Assembly: GCA_020444205.1 (NCBI GenBank)
Contig: JAHLLJ010000006.1
Location: 1-64,000 of the forward strand
Direction: 5' to 3'
Source: Deltaproteobacteria bacterium
GTDB taxonomy: Bacteria; Desulfobacterota; Desulfarculia; Desulfarculales; Desulfarculaceae
Length of the DNA stretch: 64,000 nucleotides
Shown here: positions 16,998-25,955 of the stretch, piece after piece
Layout: each line of letters starts with the position of its first letter
How positions within the stretch are numbered: the first letter of the stretch is position 1
The notes under the pieces: generated by a model
What the model was told of the DNA's origin: nothing
The model's input: the letters and a program-made list of their open reading frames with translations, nothing else
Database searches by the model: none
Position numbers and translations under genes: made by a program

Positions 16998-17333
16998 TTA
17001 AGCTGTATTTACCATAGGGGACTTTATTGTGTAGATGTCCGGATTCACCGGCAGGGAATTTAAGGCATTTTTACGTAGAATGCGCCATAAATATAGGATG
17101 TTATCAACCACCAACAAAAAGCAAATAGCGCAGGTCATGTTGTAATGGGCTATTATTTTATCTTTGCTTTGTTCTATCCAAAATTTACAAAAAAGTACAA
17201 GTTGCTCAAGGTACTCACGCCTATTCGGTGGGGTTGGTTCGGCATTTACATCACCAATTTTATAGTCTTGATTTTTTAATACCAAAACTGATTTTCCCAA
17301 GCACATCACCATGCCCCATGAAAATTCCCTCAA
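16998..17333 (-). CDS. Doubtful AT-rich ORF with one membrane helix
   Basis: A 111-codon frame starting at TTG (an ATG lies seven codons in). It has one hydrophobic segment (MTCAICFLLVVDNILYLWRI) and AT-rich codons unlike its neighbours. No convincing ribosome site and no known family. It may be real foreign DNA or chance. Its start region overlaps the region upstream of the sulfatase on the other strand. Confidence 0.3.
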   Translation of the reverse strand: MREFSWGMVMCLGKSVLVLKNQDYKIGDVNAEPTPPNRREYLEQLVLFCKFWIEQSKDKIIAHYNMTCAICFLLVVDNILYLWRILRKNALNSLPVNPDIYTIKSPMVNTA

Positions 17334-17421
17334 ATCCTACCCATGTAATCTTCTAAACTCACCTGGGTTATGCTATAATTTAATTTTAAAGTTATCTAAA
17401 ATATCAAGCGGAGGGCATATA

Positions 17422-18999
17422 ATGCTTGCTAAGCTTAAGCAGATAGGAATGGCATTTTTACTGTTATTCCTGTTGGTTGGCTTAACTGCCACTTTTGCCT
17501 GGTCCGCGCAGTCAGGCAAACCGCACATCGTGATCATCTGGGGCGACGACATCGGTGTGACTAATTTGAGTGCTTACTCCAAGGGCCTAATGGGGTATCG
17601 CACCCCCAACATCGACCGAGTGGCCCGCGAGGGCATGATCTTCACCGATTACTACGGTGAGCAGAGCTGCACCGCCGGGCGCTCGGCCTTTATCACCGGC
17701 CAGAGCGTGTACCGCACCGGCCTGAGCAAGGTGGGCCTGCCCGGCGCCGACCTGGGCCTACGGGCCGAAGACCCCACCATCGCCACCCTACTCAAGGCCC
17801 GGGGCTATGCCACCGGCCAGTTCGGCAAGAACCACCTAGGCGACAAGGACGAATTTCTGCCCACCGCACATGGTTTCGACGAGTTCTACGGCAACTTGTA
17901 TCACCTCAACGCCGAGGAGGAGCCGGAGCTGCCCGACTACCCCAAGGACCCGGCCTTCAGAAAGAAGTATGGCCCACGCGGGGTGATCCACAGCTACGCC
18001 AACCCTGACGGCACCCAAAAGATAGAAGACACCGGCCCGCTGACCAGGAAGCGCATGCAGACCATTGACGACGATGTCGCCGCGCGGGCTTGCAAGTTCC
18101 TGGAAGACAACGTCAAGGCGGGCAAGCCGGTGTTCCTGTGGGTCAACTTCACCCACATGCACTTCCGCACCCACGCCAAGCCAGACAGCGTGGGGCAGGC
18201 AGGACGTTGGCAGGGTGTGTACCACGACGTGATGATCGACCACGACAAGAACGTGGGCACCGTCTTGGATAAGATCGACGAGTTGGGTATTGCCGACAAC
18301 ACCATCGTCTTCTACAGCACCGACAACGGGCCGCACATGAACACCTGGCCCGACGCAGCCATGACCCCCTTCCGCAATGAGAAGAACTCCAACTGGGAAG
18401 GGGCCTACCGGGTGCCGGCCATGGTGCGCTGGCCGGGCAAGATCAAGCCCGGCAGTGTGTCCAACCAGATCATGTCCCACATGGACTGGCTACCAACCCT
18501 GCTGGCCATCGCCGGAGAGCCCAACATCAAGGACAAGCTGCTCAAAGGCTACAAGGCGGGCAAGCGCACCTACAAGGTGCATCTGGACGGATACAACTTC
18601 GTGCCCTACTTCACCGGCAAGGTTGACAAAAGCCCCCGCGCGTCCTTCTTCTACTTCTCCGACGACGGCGACCTCACTGGTCTGCGTTTCGACAACTGGA
18701 AGTTCGTGTTTGCCGAGCAACGGGCTCGGGGGCACCTGCAGATATGGGCCGAGCCTTACACCCTTCTCCGCCTGCCCAAGCTGTTCAACCTTAGGGCCGA
18801 CCCCTATGAGAGGGCCGACGTGACCTCCAACACCTACTGGGACTGGTATTTGGACCATGTCTTCCTAGTGGTCCCGGCCCAGCAGTATGTGGCCAATTTC
18901 CTGTCCACCTTCCAGGAGTTTCCGCCGCGCCAGAAGGCGGCCAGCTTCACCATCGACCAGGTCTTGGAAAAGTTGAAGACTCCGGCGGCCGCCCAATAA
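17422..18999 (+). CDS. Exported arylsulfatase-family enzyme, Cys-type
   Basis: 525 residues from ATG 17422, after GGAGGGC; a longer upstream frame lacks a ribosome site. Signal peptide cleaved near FAWSAQ. The sulfatase signature is complete: the metal-binding start IVIIWGDDIG, then CTAGR (C83) for conversion to formylglycine, TGQFGKNHLGDKDEF, and FYSTDNGPHMNTWPD with the second metal site. It hydrolyses a sulfate ester or a related monoester in the periplasm; the substrate is unknown. The Cys form needs a maturase (FGE or anaerobic SME), not seen in the window. Followed by a strong terminator; monocistronic. Confidence 0.93.
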   Translation: MLAKLKQIGMAFLLLFLLVGLTATFAWSAQSGKPHIVIIWGDDIGVTNLSAYSKGLMGYRTPNIDRVAREGMIFTDYYGEQSCTAGRSAFITGQSVYRTGLSKVGLPGADLGLRAEDPTIATLLKARGYATGQFGKNHLGDKDEFLPTAHGFDEFYGNLYHLNAEEEPELPDYPKDPAFRKKYGPRGVIHSYANPDGTQKIEDTGPLTRKRMQTIDDDVAARACKFLEDNVKAGKPVFLWVNFTHMHFRTHAKPDSVGQAGRWQGVYHDVMIDHDKNVGTVLDKIDELGIADNTIVFYSTDNGPHMNTWPDAAMTPFRNEKNSNWEGAYRVPAMVRWPGKIKPGSVSNQIMSHMDWLPTLLAIAGEPNIKDKLLKGYKAGKRTYKVHLDGYNFVPYFTGKVDKSPRASFFYFSDDGDLTGLRFDNWKFVFAEQRARGHLQIWAEPYTLLRLPKLFNLRADPYERADVTSNTYWDWYLDHVFLVVPAQQYVANFLSTFQEFPPRQKAASFTIDQVLEKLKTPAAAQ

Positions 19000-19024
19000 T
19001 AGCCAAGCATTTGGTGATCATTGC

Positions 19025-19065
19025 AGCCGCGCCCGGTTTTTAGCCGGGCGCGGCTGACTGTTTTC
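19025..19065 (+). terminator. Intrinsic terminator after the sulfatase
   Basis: A 12-bp perfect stem AGCCGCGCCCGG / CCGGGCGCGGCT (19025-19055) with a 7-nt loop, followed by a loose T-run. The remaining roughly 240 bp up to 19303 show no gene. Confidence 0.75.
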
Positions 19066-19303
19066 TCCAGCAGAGGGCCGTAAGTTTTGGCAAAAACCGC
19101 CGGGAAATATTTGCTCTACCACCTGCCTTCCCGGGTATTTTCTTTCCACTTCCCAAAGGAATTTGACTCCTCCCCAGACAACGAATCGCTCCTAAGATAC
19201 CGTTTTCACGGTTAAGCCCCTTAAGTTAACCCAAGGCCTCCAACTGGCACATTGGCTGCAAACTTATCAGAGTGGACCCCCATCTCTGAAAAGGAGGCCC
19301 TCC

Positions 19304-19546
19304 ATGCTTCTCATTCGTAAAAACATAATTAGTCTTATGCTTATCTTGGGGCTGATCGCTGCCGCTATTAGCCTTAGCGGTTGCCTTTGGGTGGGACCGG
19401 GCCCTGGTCATCATCGGGGCGGCGGCGCGGTGCTGTATGTACCCTGGCCCAAGGGATACTACCACCGGAGCTATCAACCCAACCGCCGGCACTATGAACC
19501 TCGCTGGCAAAATGACTACAGACACTATGTTCGTCCCCGCGGCTAG
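19304..19546 (+). CDS. Small His/Tyr/Arg-rich lipoprotein
   Basis: 80 residues with a lipoprotein signal (ISLSGC, lipidated Cys 27) and a mature part rich in Gly, His, Tyr, Pro and Arg (HHRGGGAVLYVPWPKGYYHR). AAAAGGAGG precedes the ATG. Similar small basic lipoproteins occur widely without known role; the His residues might bind metal. Confidence 0.75.
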   Translation: MLLIRKNIISLMLILGLIAAAISLSGCLWVGPGPGHHRGGGAVLYVPWPKGYYHRSYQPNRRHYEPRWQNDYRHYVRPRG

Positions 19547-19778
19547 ACGATAATACTGATCCTGACCAAGTTATGCTGTTTTAAGCTGGCGATATTAAAC
19601 GGAGACAGGCATTTAACTCTGCGTTTACGCACGGGCTGCAGTTAAAAGGCCTATCAAAAATTAGCCCATGAAGACGTTTCCGATGACTACAAAAAATATT
19701 TGAAGAACAGAAGGCAGCCGGGCGGCAGTGAGCGAATTGGGCGGTCCCGATTTTCAAGTACCCCATCCGCACCCGAAT

Positions 19779-19811
19779 AAAAAAGGGGCTAGACCATGTT
19801 GGCCTAACCCC
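19779..19811 (-). terminator. Terminator of the disrupted tRNA-Arg gene
   Basis: On the minus strand GGGGTTAGGCC / GGTCTAGCCCC pair (two wobbles) and are followed by six T residues. It lies 12 bp downstream of the tRNA 3' end, so it is the original tRNA terminator left on the chromosomal side of the junction. Confidence 0.75.
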
Positions 19812-19822
19812 TTGTTATTGCT

Positions 19823-19867
19823 TGGTGCGCCCGGCCTGATTCGAACAGGCGGCCTACGGATTCGTAG
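19823..19867 (-). other. 3' half of tRNA-Arg(ACG): integration junction (att)
   Basis: The minus strand from 19867 to 19823 equals tRNA positions 32-76: anticodon loop CTACGAA (anticodon ACG), stem TCCGT, variable AGGCC, T-arm GCCTG-TTCGAAT-CAGGC, acceptor strand CGGGCGC and encoded ACCA. The 5' half is missing; the sequence upstream loses tRNA pairing inside the anticodon stem. This is the usual footprint of integration at a tRNA anticodon loop. The integrase gene begins 70 bp away. An intact tRNA-Arg is expected at the far end of the element. Confidence 0.88.
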
Positions 19868-19937
19868 TACGTATCCCTTTGATATAACTAATTTAAATTA
19901 CAGGTGCATTGCGACAGGTGTAGCCGAATTGTCGCAG

Positions 19938-21008
19938 TTAGAGGCCCTTGCTGGCCGCGTCGTAGAGGTCTGCCACCAAGGCTTTGGCGTATCTTTCGGT
20001 GGTTGAATAGTGGGCGTGACCAGCAATTTCCTGGGCAACCCTGAGCATCACACCCCGGCTCACCATCCAGGTGATAGCCGTGTGCCTGAGGTCATGCAGG
20101 CGGCAATCAAGCCCGGCCGCGCGGGCCGCCACCTTGAACCAGCGCGTTACCGTGTCTGGCTTGGGCACCACCATCACCGGCTCGGCTATGCCTGAGGGAT
20201 GGGTGGGCATAACCCACACCTGCCCTACTTCGGTCCGGGGCCAGACGCAAATGGGGCCGTCAACCTGATCCTGATCCAGGCCAGCCAAAAAGGCCACGGC
20301 GGCCGGCAGCAAGGGGACCATGCGTTGCTTGTCTCCCTTGCCCGTCACCAGCGCGGCAGGCTTGGGATCCCAAACAATGTGGTTCCAGCGCATGCCAAGG
20401 ACCTCGGCCCTACGCATGCCGGTCCAGAGCAAGAAGCCCCATAGGCGGCGACGGTCTGCGTTAGCTTCGGCCTTTAGCAGGGATTGGGCCTGCTCAGCGG
20501 TCAGATGGCGGGGAAGGTTCTGGGGCTCTTTGAGAAGCTTGATCTTGGGAGCCTTTTGCAGCATGCCCATGTCAAAGGCCCAGTTCAGGGCGCCTCGGAT
20601 ATGGCGCAGGTCCGTATTGACTCCGGCACGGCTCACACCCTGCTGAAGCCTCAGACCGGCCCACTGCTGCAGCTTGCGGGTGGTGAGAGAGCGCAGCAGG
20701 AAGTTCTTACCCAAATCGGCTTGGAGCATGCGTAGCGACACATCATAGCGAGCCAGGCTCTTGGGTTTGATATGCCCTTTGCGTTCACTTAGGTACTGAG
20801 GAATGAATCGGCCGAGGGTCAGCCGCGAAGGGTCCAGACGGGCTAGTTTTTCCTCCAGCCCTGCTTTTTCCAGCTCGGCAACGATGATCTTGGCTTGGGT
20901 TTCTGTCTTGACGGCTGGACCCAACGACTTGTAGCGCCGGCGGTCACCCTCCCACCACTGAAGGTAGTAGCGCTTGCCACGTTTAAAGAAGTTCACGGCC
21001 CTCCTCAT
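19938..21008 (-). CDS. int: Tyrosine recombinase integrase
   Basis: 356 residues. N-terminal arm-binding region, SAM-like core-binding domain (about 65-150) and a catalytic domain with all key residues: Arg in TGMRRAEVLGMRW, Lys in GKGDKQRMV, HDLRH (HxxR), GHAHYST and nucleophile Tyr in TTERYAKA. It would integrate and excise the element at the adjacent tRNA-Arg site. The ATG at 21008 overlaps the stop of the upstream gene (ATGA); a GTG four codons in has a better ribosome site (AGGAGGGCC). It is the first gene inside the att junction, reading toward it. Confidence 0.94.
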   Translation of the reverse strand: MRRAVNFFKRGKRYYLQWWEGDRRRYKSLGPAVKTETQAKIIVAELEKAGLEEKLARLDPSRLTLGRFIPQYLSERKGHIKPKSLARYDVSLRMLQADLGKNFLLRSLTTRKLQQWAGLRLQQGVSRAGVNTDLRHIRGALNWAFDMGMLQKAPKIKLLKEPQNLPRHLTAEQAQSLLKAEANADRRRLWGFLLWTGMRRAEVLGMRWNHIVWDPKPAALVTGKGDKQRMVPLLPAAVAFLAGLDQDQVDGPICVWPRTEVGQVWVMPTHPSGIAEPVMVVPKPDTVTRWFKVAARAAGLDCRLHDLRHTAITWMVSRGVMLRVAQEIAGHAHYSTTERYAKALVADLYDAASKGL

Positions 21009-21268
21009 GACATGGCCGCCCGCGCTTCGGCCACCGCGGCGGCCACTACGTCGACACCGAGTTGGGACTCTCGGTATGCATCCAGGGACAGGCGATCAAA
21101 TATCCACCCACCCCGCCCATCTTCCGGATCCGGCGCGCCAGCTATAACGCCCTCACGCGCCAGAGCCTTCAACCGCTTCTGCCCCAAGGCTGAATAAGCG
21201 GCTGCATCTCGAAGCGAAAGCCAGCGAGGTTGTATGGACAGACAATCGCCCAAACCTGGAGACTCCAA
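21005..21268 (-). CDS. Excisionase/AlpA-like DNA-binding protein
   Basis: 87 codons from TTG 21268 (start uncertain; another TTG at 21253 is possible). The protein has a winged-helix motif (WLSLRDAAAYSALGQKRLKA, LAREGVIAGAPDP) typical of excisionase-type MerR-like domains, then WIFDRLSLDAYRE. It overlaps int by four bases, so int and this gene are co-translated. A role in directing excision or in regulating int is expected from position. A 29-bp sequence repeated in the phage early region abuts its start. Confidence 0.75.
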   Translation of the reverse strand: MESPGLGDCLSIQPRWLSLRDAAAYSALGQKRLKALAREGVIAGAPDPEDGRGGWIFDRLSLDAYRESQLGVDVVAAAVAEARAAMS

Positions 21269-21297
21269 GCTTGGGCGAGAGAACGGTCAAATAGGGT
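21269..21297 (+). repeat. 29-bp repeat, copy 1 (beside excisionase)
   Basis: 26 of 29 bases equal the copy at 38384-38412, both in plus orientation; the last 14 bases (CGGTCAAATAGGGT) and first 9 (GCTTGGGCG) are identical. It may be a shared regulatory or recombination site of the element. Confidence 0.7.
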
Positions 21298-21983
21298 AAA
21301 TTCAAATTACAGGCTCCGTGCCCTGGCTGTCAACCCTTTCCAGGCGACAGGCCATGTTCAACAGAGCCAGAGAACCTGCCAGCAAAACCGTTACCATTAA
21401 ATTTCGAAACAATACTTCCCCCTGCTTTGGCTTGGAAGGTTTAAGAATAACCCCTCCGAATTTTTCATAATTTACCGTATCAAATGGTAGGACTTTATTC
21501 AAATCTTGAAAAATCTATTCAAACAATTTTTACACCTGTAGGGGTAAATACCCAAAACGGATAAAAACCTTTCCAAGCCGTTGCGCCTATGTGATCGATG
21601 TAATTCCCTAGACTTGCAAGTGGGGCAGCGATGAATGCCTATGGTAAATACTCTCACGATGTCCACCTAAACATCTTATGAGCTTCCTCCATGGAGCCAC
21701 GGTGAAATATTCCAGATTGTTCAGACTGCTGTGAACTCGTCGGTGATTTTTTTATAGCTATATACGGTCCGAGAGCCTGGGGCAGATACGATGGCAGGGC
21801 TGGCAAACTAAAAAAACAGGCGAGACGGACCGAGATTTGTTGCTCATATTAAGAACCAATCAAGTTATTTGTCAATCCTCCAAGCAAGGAAATCCAGCTG
21901 GCACCCGGCGGGGGCGGTTTACAGCCGCATTATTCGCATTTAGACTATAAATAATTCGTGAAGTTGCTGGAAAAGGAGGAAAA
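21298..21983. other. Intergenic region with one doubtful small ORF
   Basis: A minus-strand frame at 21302-21502 (TTG start, 66 codons, one hydrophobic helix VTVLLAGSLALLNMA) has no good ribosome site and is only a weak candidate. The rest, 21503-21983, is AT-rich and shows no gene; it must contain the promoter of the plus-strand uspA gene. Confidence 0.3.
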
Positions 21984-22406
21984 ATGTACCAGCACATTCT
22001 GGTCCCGTTGGACGGCTCGGCATTGGCCGAAACAGTGCTTCCCCACGTGGAGGAATTGGCCAAGGAGAGCGGCGCGAAGGTTTCGCTTCTGCAGGTGGTC
22101 ATTGTCCATACCATGCCGGGAGCGGACCCCACTGATGATCAGGTAGAGGCGATTGATCAGGCGAATAAGTACCTGGAAAAGGTCGCCGAAAAGCTAAAGC
22201 AAGCCGGCCTCACGGTGGAGATACATATCCGCTATGGCCACGATGCCGAAGAGATTCTCGACCACGCCGAATCAAATGACATAGACTTGGTGGCCATGTG
22301 CTCTCACGGCCAGAGCGGCATAGGGCGTTGGAACCTGGGCGGAGTCACCAAGAGGGTGGTGAGCCACTGCGTCAAGCCGGTTCTCACCATACGGGCCAGG
22401 CCATAG
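21984..22406 (+). CDS. Universal stress protein UspA family
   Basis: 140 residues, full length for a single-domain Usp. Starts MYQHILVPLDGS and carries the ATP-binding C-terminal motif GxxGxxxxxxxxxG(S/T) region as CSHGQSGIGRWNLGGVTKRV followed by KPVLTIR. AAAAGGAGG precedes the ATG. Usp proteins bind ATP and help cells persist under stress. It is the only plus-strand gene in the accessory block. Confidence 0.93.
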   Translation: MYQHILVPLDGSALAETVLPHVEELAKESGAKVSLLQVVIVHTMPGADPTDDQVEAIDQANKYLEKVAEKLKQAGLTVEIHIRYGHDAEEILDHAESNDIDLVAMCSHGQSGIGRWNLGGVTKRVVSHCVKPVLTIRARP

Positions 22407-22478
22407 ACCGAGCTTGCACTCGTTATCGCAAGTTCACAATTTTTTTATTAACACTTATTAGTGTTTATAAATAAAGAA

Positions 22479-22542
22479 GCCCCGAGAGAAGGCATCCGGC
22501 CGGAGGCAGGCAAGTTCATCCACCAGGGTCATCTCTCGGGGC
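22479..22542. terminator. Long-loop inverted repeat after uspA
   Basis: GCCCCGAGAGA (22479-22489) and TCTCTCGGGGC (22532-22542) are perfect complements of 11 bp around a 42-nt loop, followed by AAAGCTTTTT. It could terminate uspA or be the edge of a small repeat element. Confidence 0.45.
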
Positions 22543-22590
22543 AAAGCTTTTTGCAAGTCAATCCTAACCCGGGCTCCCTGCCTTACCCTG

Positions 22591-22688
22591 CCATGGCGCG
22601 CGACGCCGTCCGTGCAGACGGCGGTCGTCAATTACCCTAATCTGTTCGGTGATGCGCCGACCGGCTCTTGTGCTTGCTGCAAACGCCG
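22591..22688. repeat. Intergenic repeat family, D module, copy 1
   Basis: About 98 bp related to 26521-26614, 27906-28000 and 29306-29400. The core is GCGCGACGCCGTC, a hairpin GCCGTC/GACGGC, then CTTGTGCTTGCTG and AAACGCC. It sits just past the 3' end of the MscS gene. Confidence 0.75.
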
Positions 22689-22767
22689 GGAAGCCTTCTC
22701 CTGCGTTGGGACAAGACCAACTGCCATCGCTTCGCGACCAACAGGCCCGGCCGGACCGGGTGGCGGC

Positions 22768-24126
22768 CTACTTGTCGGTCAGCAGGTCCACGTCGCCGCT
22801 GGTGCGGCGGTCGTGCTCGATCTGTTTGTCCAGGGAGGGATCGAGCTCCACGTCGGCCGCGCGGGCGTCCTGCATGAGCCCGTCGTGTGAGGAGGGCGTA
22901 TCGGGCGACGCAGCCTCGGACGGCGCTGAGATAACCTTGCTGATGGGCACGGGCACGTCCACCCCGGCTTGGTCCAGGGCCTCCTTGAGCATGCGCACCG
23001 CCTCGCTACGCACCTTGATGAAGTCGGCCGTCCCCTGGTCTACCCAGCCGAAGAAGCGCACCAGCATGGCGCTGTCGCCAAACTCCAGGTTGCGCATGCC
23101 CGGCGGGGGATCCTCGGCCACCCCATTCATGGCCGTGAACACATCCCGGCCGATTCCGGCCACCCGGGACAGGTCTTCCTCCACCCCGATGCCCACGTCG
23201 ATGTCAAAGCGGCGCAGGGGATTGCGGGTGTAGTTGTAGACGACGCTTTTAAAGACCTGGGAGTTGGGGATGCGCACGTGGTTGCCCTGCAGGGTCATGA
23301 TGACCAGCTCCCGAGCGGTGACCCGCACCACGCTGCCCTGGTGGTCCCCCACCGCGATCCAGTCGCGATAGGCGAAGGGACTGCGCACCCCCAGCAAAAA
23401 CCCGGCCACGTAGTTTTCGGCGATGTCCTTGAAGGCGAAGCCCAGGGCCAGGCCCAGGATGCCCGCCGCGCCCATGAAGGCGCCGATCAGGGCGGTGAGC
23501 CCCAGGATCTCCAGGGCCACCAACAGGCCCAGGAACAAGAAGGCGTAGCGCACCATTTGGCGCACCAGGTTTTGCAAAAGCACCTTGTCGGCCAAGCGGC
23601 GGTATAGCAAATCCCAGGAGGTGGCCCAGCGCCCGGCCAGGTAGAAGGCCAGGGTAACCAGGGCGGCGAGGCCGATCAGGGGCGCGAAACCCAGGACCTG
23701 GTCCCCTATCTGGCGCAGCTTGCGCCAAGCGGGGGCTATGTAGGAGCCCACATGGGCCTCCACCGCGATGTTATCCACCACGTAGACCACCCCCGCGATC
23801 TTGGCGGCCATGTCCACCGCTTTCTGGTTGGCCGCGAAGGAGGCGGTGTCGCCGCTGAGCACCACAACCCCATGGGACACCTGGGCCTTGATGCCCTTGA
23901 ACTCGGGCACCCGGGCGAATACGGCGGTCAGGGTGCTCTGGATGGCCCGGTCGGCCGCCGCGCCGGGCTGGAGCTCCGGCTTGCCCACCTGGTCCCCGGC
24001 CAAGGCGGGCAGAGCCAGGCCGGCCAGCAGGAGCATCGCCGCCAGCAGCGGGGTCCATTTCCTCAGGAACGCCCTCAAATCGCCATCCTTTGGCCTGATG
24101 CCCGGTGCAGGGATGCCAGCTTCCAT
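22768..24126 (-). CDS. MscS-family mechanosensitive channel with N-terminal BON domain
   Basis: 452 residues: signal peptide or first helix (about 25-43), a BON domain (about 58-122, HGVVVLSGDTASFAANQKAV), three membrane helices (about 145-240) with the pore helix GAAGILGLALGFAFKDIAEN, then the MscS beta domain (DWIAVGDHQGSVVRV, RIPNSQVF) and alpha/beta domain. The final 45 residues are acidic. It relieves turgor on hypoosmotic shock; the periplasmic BON domain may contact lipid or envelope. Monocistronic, minus strand, with intergenic repeats on its 3' side. Confidence 0.92.
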   Translation of the reverse strand: MEAGIPAPGIRPKDGDLRAFLRKWTPLLAAMLLLAGLALPALAGDQVGKPELQPGAAADRAIQSTLTAVFARVPEFKGIKAQVSHGVVVLSGDTASFAANQKAVDMAAKIAGVVYVVDNIAVEAHVGSYIAPAWRKLRQIGDQVLGFAPLIGLAALVTLAFYLAGRWATSWDLLYRRLADKVLLQNLVRQMVRYAFLFLGLLVALEILGLTALIGAFMGAAGILGLALGFAFKDIAENYVAGFLLGVRSPFAYRDWIAVGDHQGSVVRVTARELVIMTLQGNHVRIPNSQVFKSVVYNYTRNPLRRFDIDVGIGVEEDLSRVAGIGRDVFTAMNGVAEDPPPGMRNLEFGDSAMLVRFFGWVDQGTADFIKVRSEAVRMLKEALDQAGVDVPVPISKVISAPSEAASPDTPSSHDGLMQDARAADVELDPSLDKQIEHDRRTSGDVDLLTDK

Positions 24127-24235
24127 CGTGGTGAATCCCGGTTAACGCCAACGCGTAAACCAGTCCCCCAAGGGAATTTTCCAGGATAGAAAGAGGCCGT
24201 ATATGGTAATTCCCAATGCGCGTTCGATGTTAGCG

Positions 24236-24335
24236 CTTGCCCTTCCCCCTAGTCAATCCCTCGGCCTGCTCGCCCCGCAGCCCCCTGCCCTGCCGGCTTA
24301 GCGCCCACCAGCCCTTGTGCTTGCTGAAAACACCG
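24236..24335. repeat. Intergenic repeat family, partial copy 2
   Basis: Contains AGTCAATCCCTCGGCCTGCT and CACCAGCCCTTGTGCTTGCT, which match 26464-26614, but the middle hairpin part is deleted. Located between the MscS gene and the 3' end of the desaturase gene. The rest of 24127-24467 holds no gene. Confidence 0.7.
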
Positions 24336-24467
24336 TGGTCTTGAATTCCGGCGAGTAGCGCCGCCGGGAAGATTTGTGCCCGCTTGATCGCTTGGTCACG
24401 GATCACATCTCTCGCGAAATTTACTCGCTTAAAGAGGTGTCCATTGAACTGGGCAGGACCAATAAGC

Positions 24468-25604
24468 TTAATGATCCGGTTCGCCCATTTTTCGCAGCCA
24501 GCGGTAATGGGCCGCGATACCCGACCAAAACGAACGGTGCTCCCTGAAAGCCAAACCATGATCCCGACAAGTTTGCTCCACGATGCTGCTGATTGCGGGA
24601 TAATGGGCATGGCTGATGGTCGGGAATAAATGGTGCTCTTTGTGGAAGTTCAAGCCGCCGAACAACCAGCTCACGATGGGGCTGCGGCGGGCATAATCCA
24701 CGGTCACGCTTGACTGATGAACCGCCCAAGGTTTTTCCATCCGCCCCGTGTCGCGGTTCGGTAGCGGGAAATCCGCCTCTGCCACGCAATGGGGCAATTG
24801 AAATACGATGCTCAGGAACCCGCCCAAGACCAAGACACCAATGCCATAGTAAAAAAGAACCGCATACCAGGGGTGGAAAATCCAGGGTATCAACAGTGCC
24901 CAGATGAAAAAAGCGGCTTTCCCCGCCACGAAAACCACCAGTTCATGGGTAGTGGGCCGCGGAAAGCGATGCTTGCCCACGCCACCCATGATCATCTTTT
25001 GAAAATCGCCGACAAACTCCCAATGGACAGCCAAGAACCCGTATACGAACCAAAGATAAAAGTGCTGCCAGCGATGAAAGGGCAGCCGCTTCTGGTGCGG
25101 CGACAGCCGTCCCAGGTAGCCCAAATCAATATCCGTGTCGTAGCCGGTGATATTGACGTAGCGGTGATGGACCACGGCGTGCTTCCAAAACCACATGTAG
25201 GAGCTGCCTCCGACCAGGTCCATGGTCCAGGCCATGATTTTGTTGACCCATGGCGTCTTGGCGTATGCCTTATGCCCTGCGTCGTGGGCGATGTTGAACC
25301 CAATGCAGGCCGTGGACAGTCCAAGCAAAAGAACAAGGAGAAGGCCTTGCAAAAGGTTTTCAGCCACGAACACCAGAAGAAAATAAGAGACCGCGAAGCT
25401 GGTCAGGATGATCGCGGTCTTAAGGTGCAGCCTCCAATCGCCCGCCTTGGAGCGCCCGCCTCCTTGCTTAAAATATTGGTTGACCCGTTGGCGCAGATCG
25501 GTCTCAAAGTCCTTATCTTGGCCGAACTCCAACTTCATAATCGTTCTGTGGGCTGGATTCGGCTGATTTGGGTTTGGCGGGGAGGGTTCCTGCCGTAGGG
25601 TCAT
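24468..25604 (-). CDS. Membrane fatty acid desaturase (COG3239 type)
   Basis: 378 residues with four membrane helices and the three histidine boxes of the di-iron desaturases: HDAGH (107-111), HAVVHH (142-147) and HKEHH near residue 308, the last followed by LFPTISHAHYPAI. GGAG lies 6 nt before the ATG. The enzyme would introduce a double bond in acyl chains with O2 and an electron donor; needing O2 is notable for a presumed anaerobe and suggests oxygen exposure or an acquired gene. No reductase or ferredoxin is adjacent. Monocistronic within the repeat-separated block. Confidence 0.92.
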   Translation of the reverse strand: MTLRQEPSPPNPNQPNPAHRTIMKLEFGQDKDFETDLRQRVNQYFKQGGGRSKAGDWRLHLKTAIILTSFAVSYFLLVFVAENLLQGLLLVLLLGLSTACIGFNIAHDAGHKAYAKTPWVNKIMAWTMDLVGGSSYMWFWKHAVVHHRYVNITGYDTDIDLGYLGRLSPHQKRLPFHRWQHFYLWFVYGFLAVHWEFVGDFQKMIMGGVGKHRFPRPTTHELVVFVAGKAAFFIWALLIPWIFHPWYAVLFYYGIGVLVLGGFLSIVFQLPHCVAEADFPLPNRDTGRMEKPWAVHQSSVTVDYARRSPIVSWLFGGLNFHKEHHLFPTISHAHYPAISSIVEQTCRDHGLAFREHRSFWSGIAAHYRWLRKMGEPDH

Positions 25605-25700
25605 GCGAACTCCATTGGATGGTCACGTTGGGTCACGGGGGGGTGATCAACACTGACGCCGGGTTCAACCGCCATCACCCTGCCCAAACAGATTAATTTC

Positions 25701-25950
25701 AATTATGCGGCAGTCGCCGCGTTTCATTTCGTTTTGAGCCTTCTGATGATCCCGATGCATTCCGTCACGCAGTTGGACCGCATCTACCAACTTCATTACC
25801 CAATGATTGGCAGGCAGGGCCTGCACAGGTCTATATCTTGTGAGGGTCTGGATTTGACAAAGAAGAAGCTAAGGCGGCACCCCATCAGCTAACTCATGCC
25901 CATGGTTCGCTTCAGGGGCTTGGGATCACCAGACCCCCTAAAATTTCATA
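25701..25950. repeat. Intergenic repeat family, H and E modules
   Basis: Begins with AATTATGCGGCAGTCGCCGC, whose GCGGC-AGTC-GCCGC arms form a hairpin, also found at 27676 (diverged) and 29076. At 25870-25945 a second module (GCGGC..CCC..CAGCTAA ... ATCACCAGACCCCCTAAAAT) resembles 26395-26440 and 32735-32815. It fills the gap upstream of the desaturase; no gene is seen in it. Confidence 0.65.
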
Positions 25951-25955
25951 ACAAA

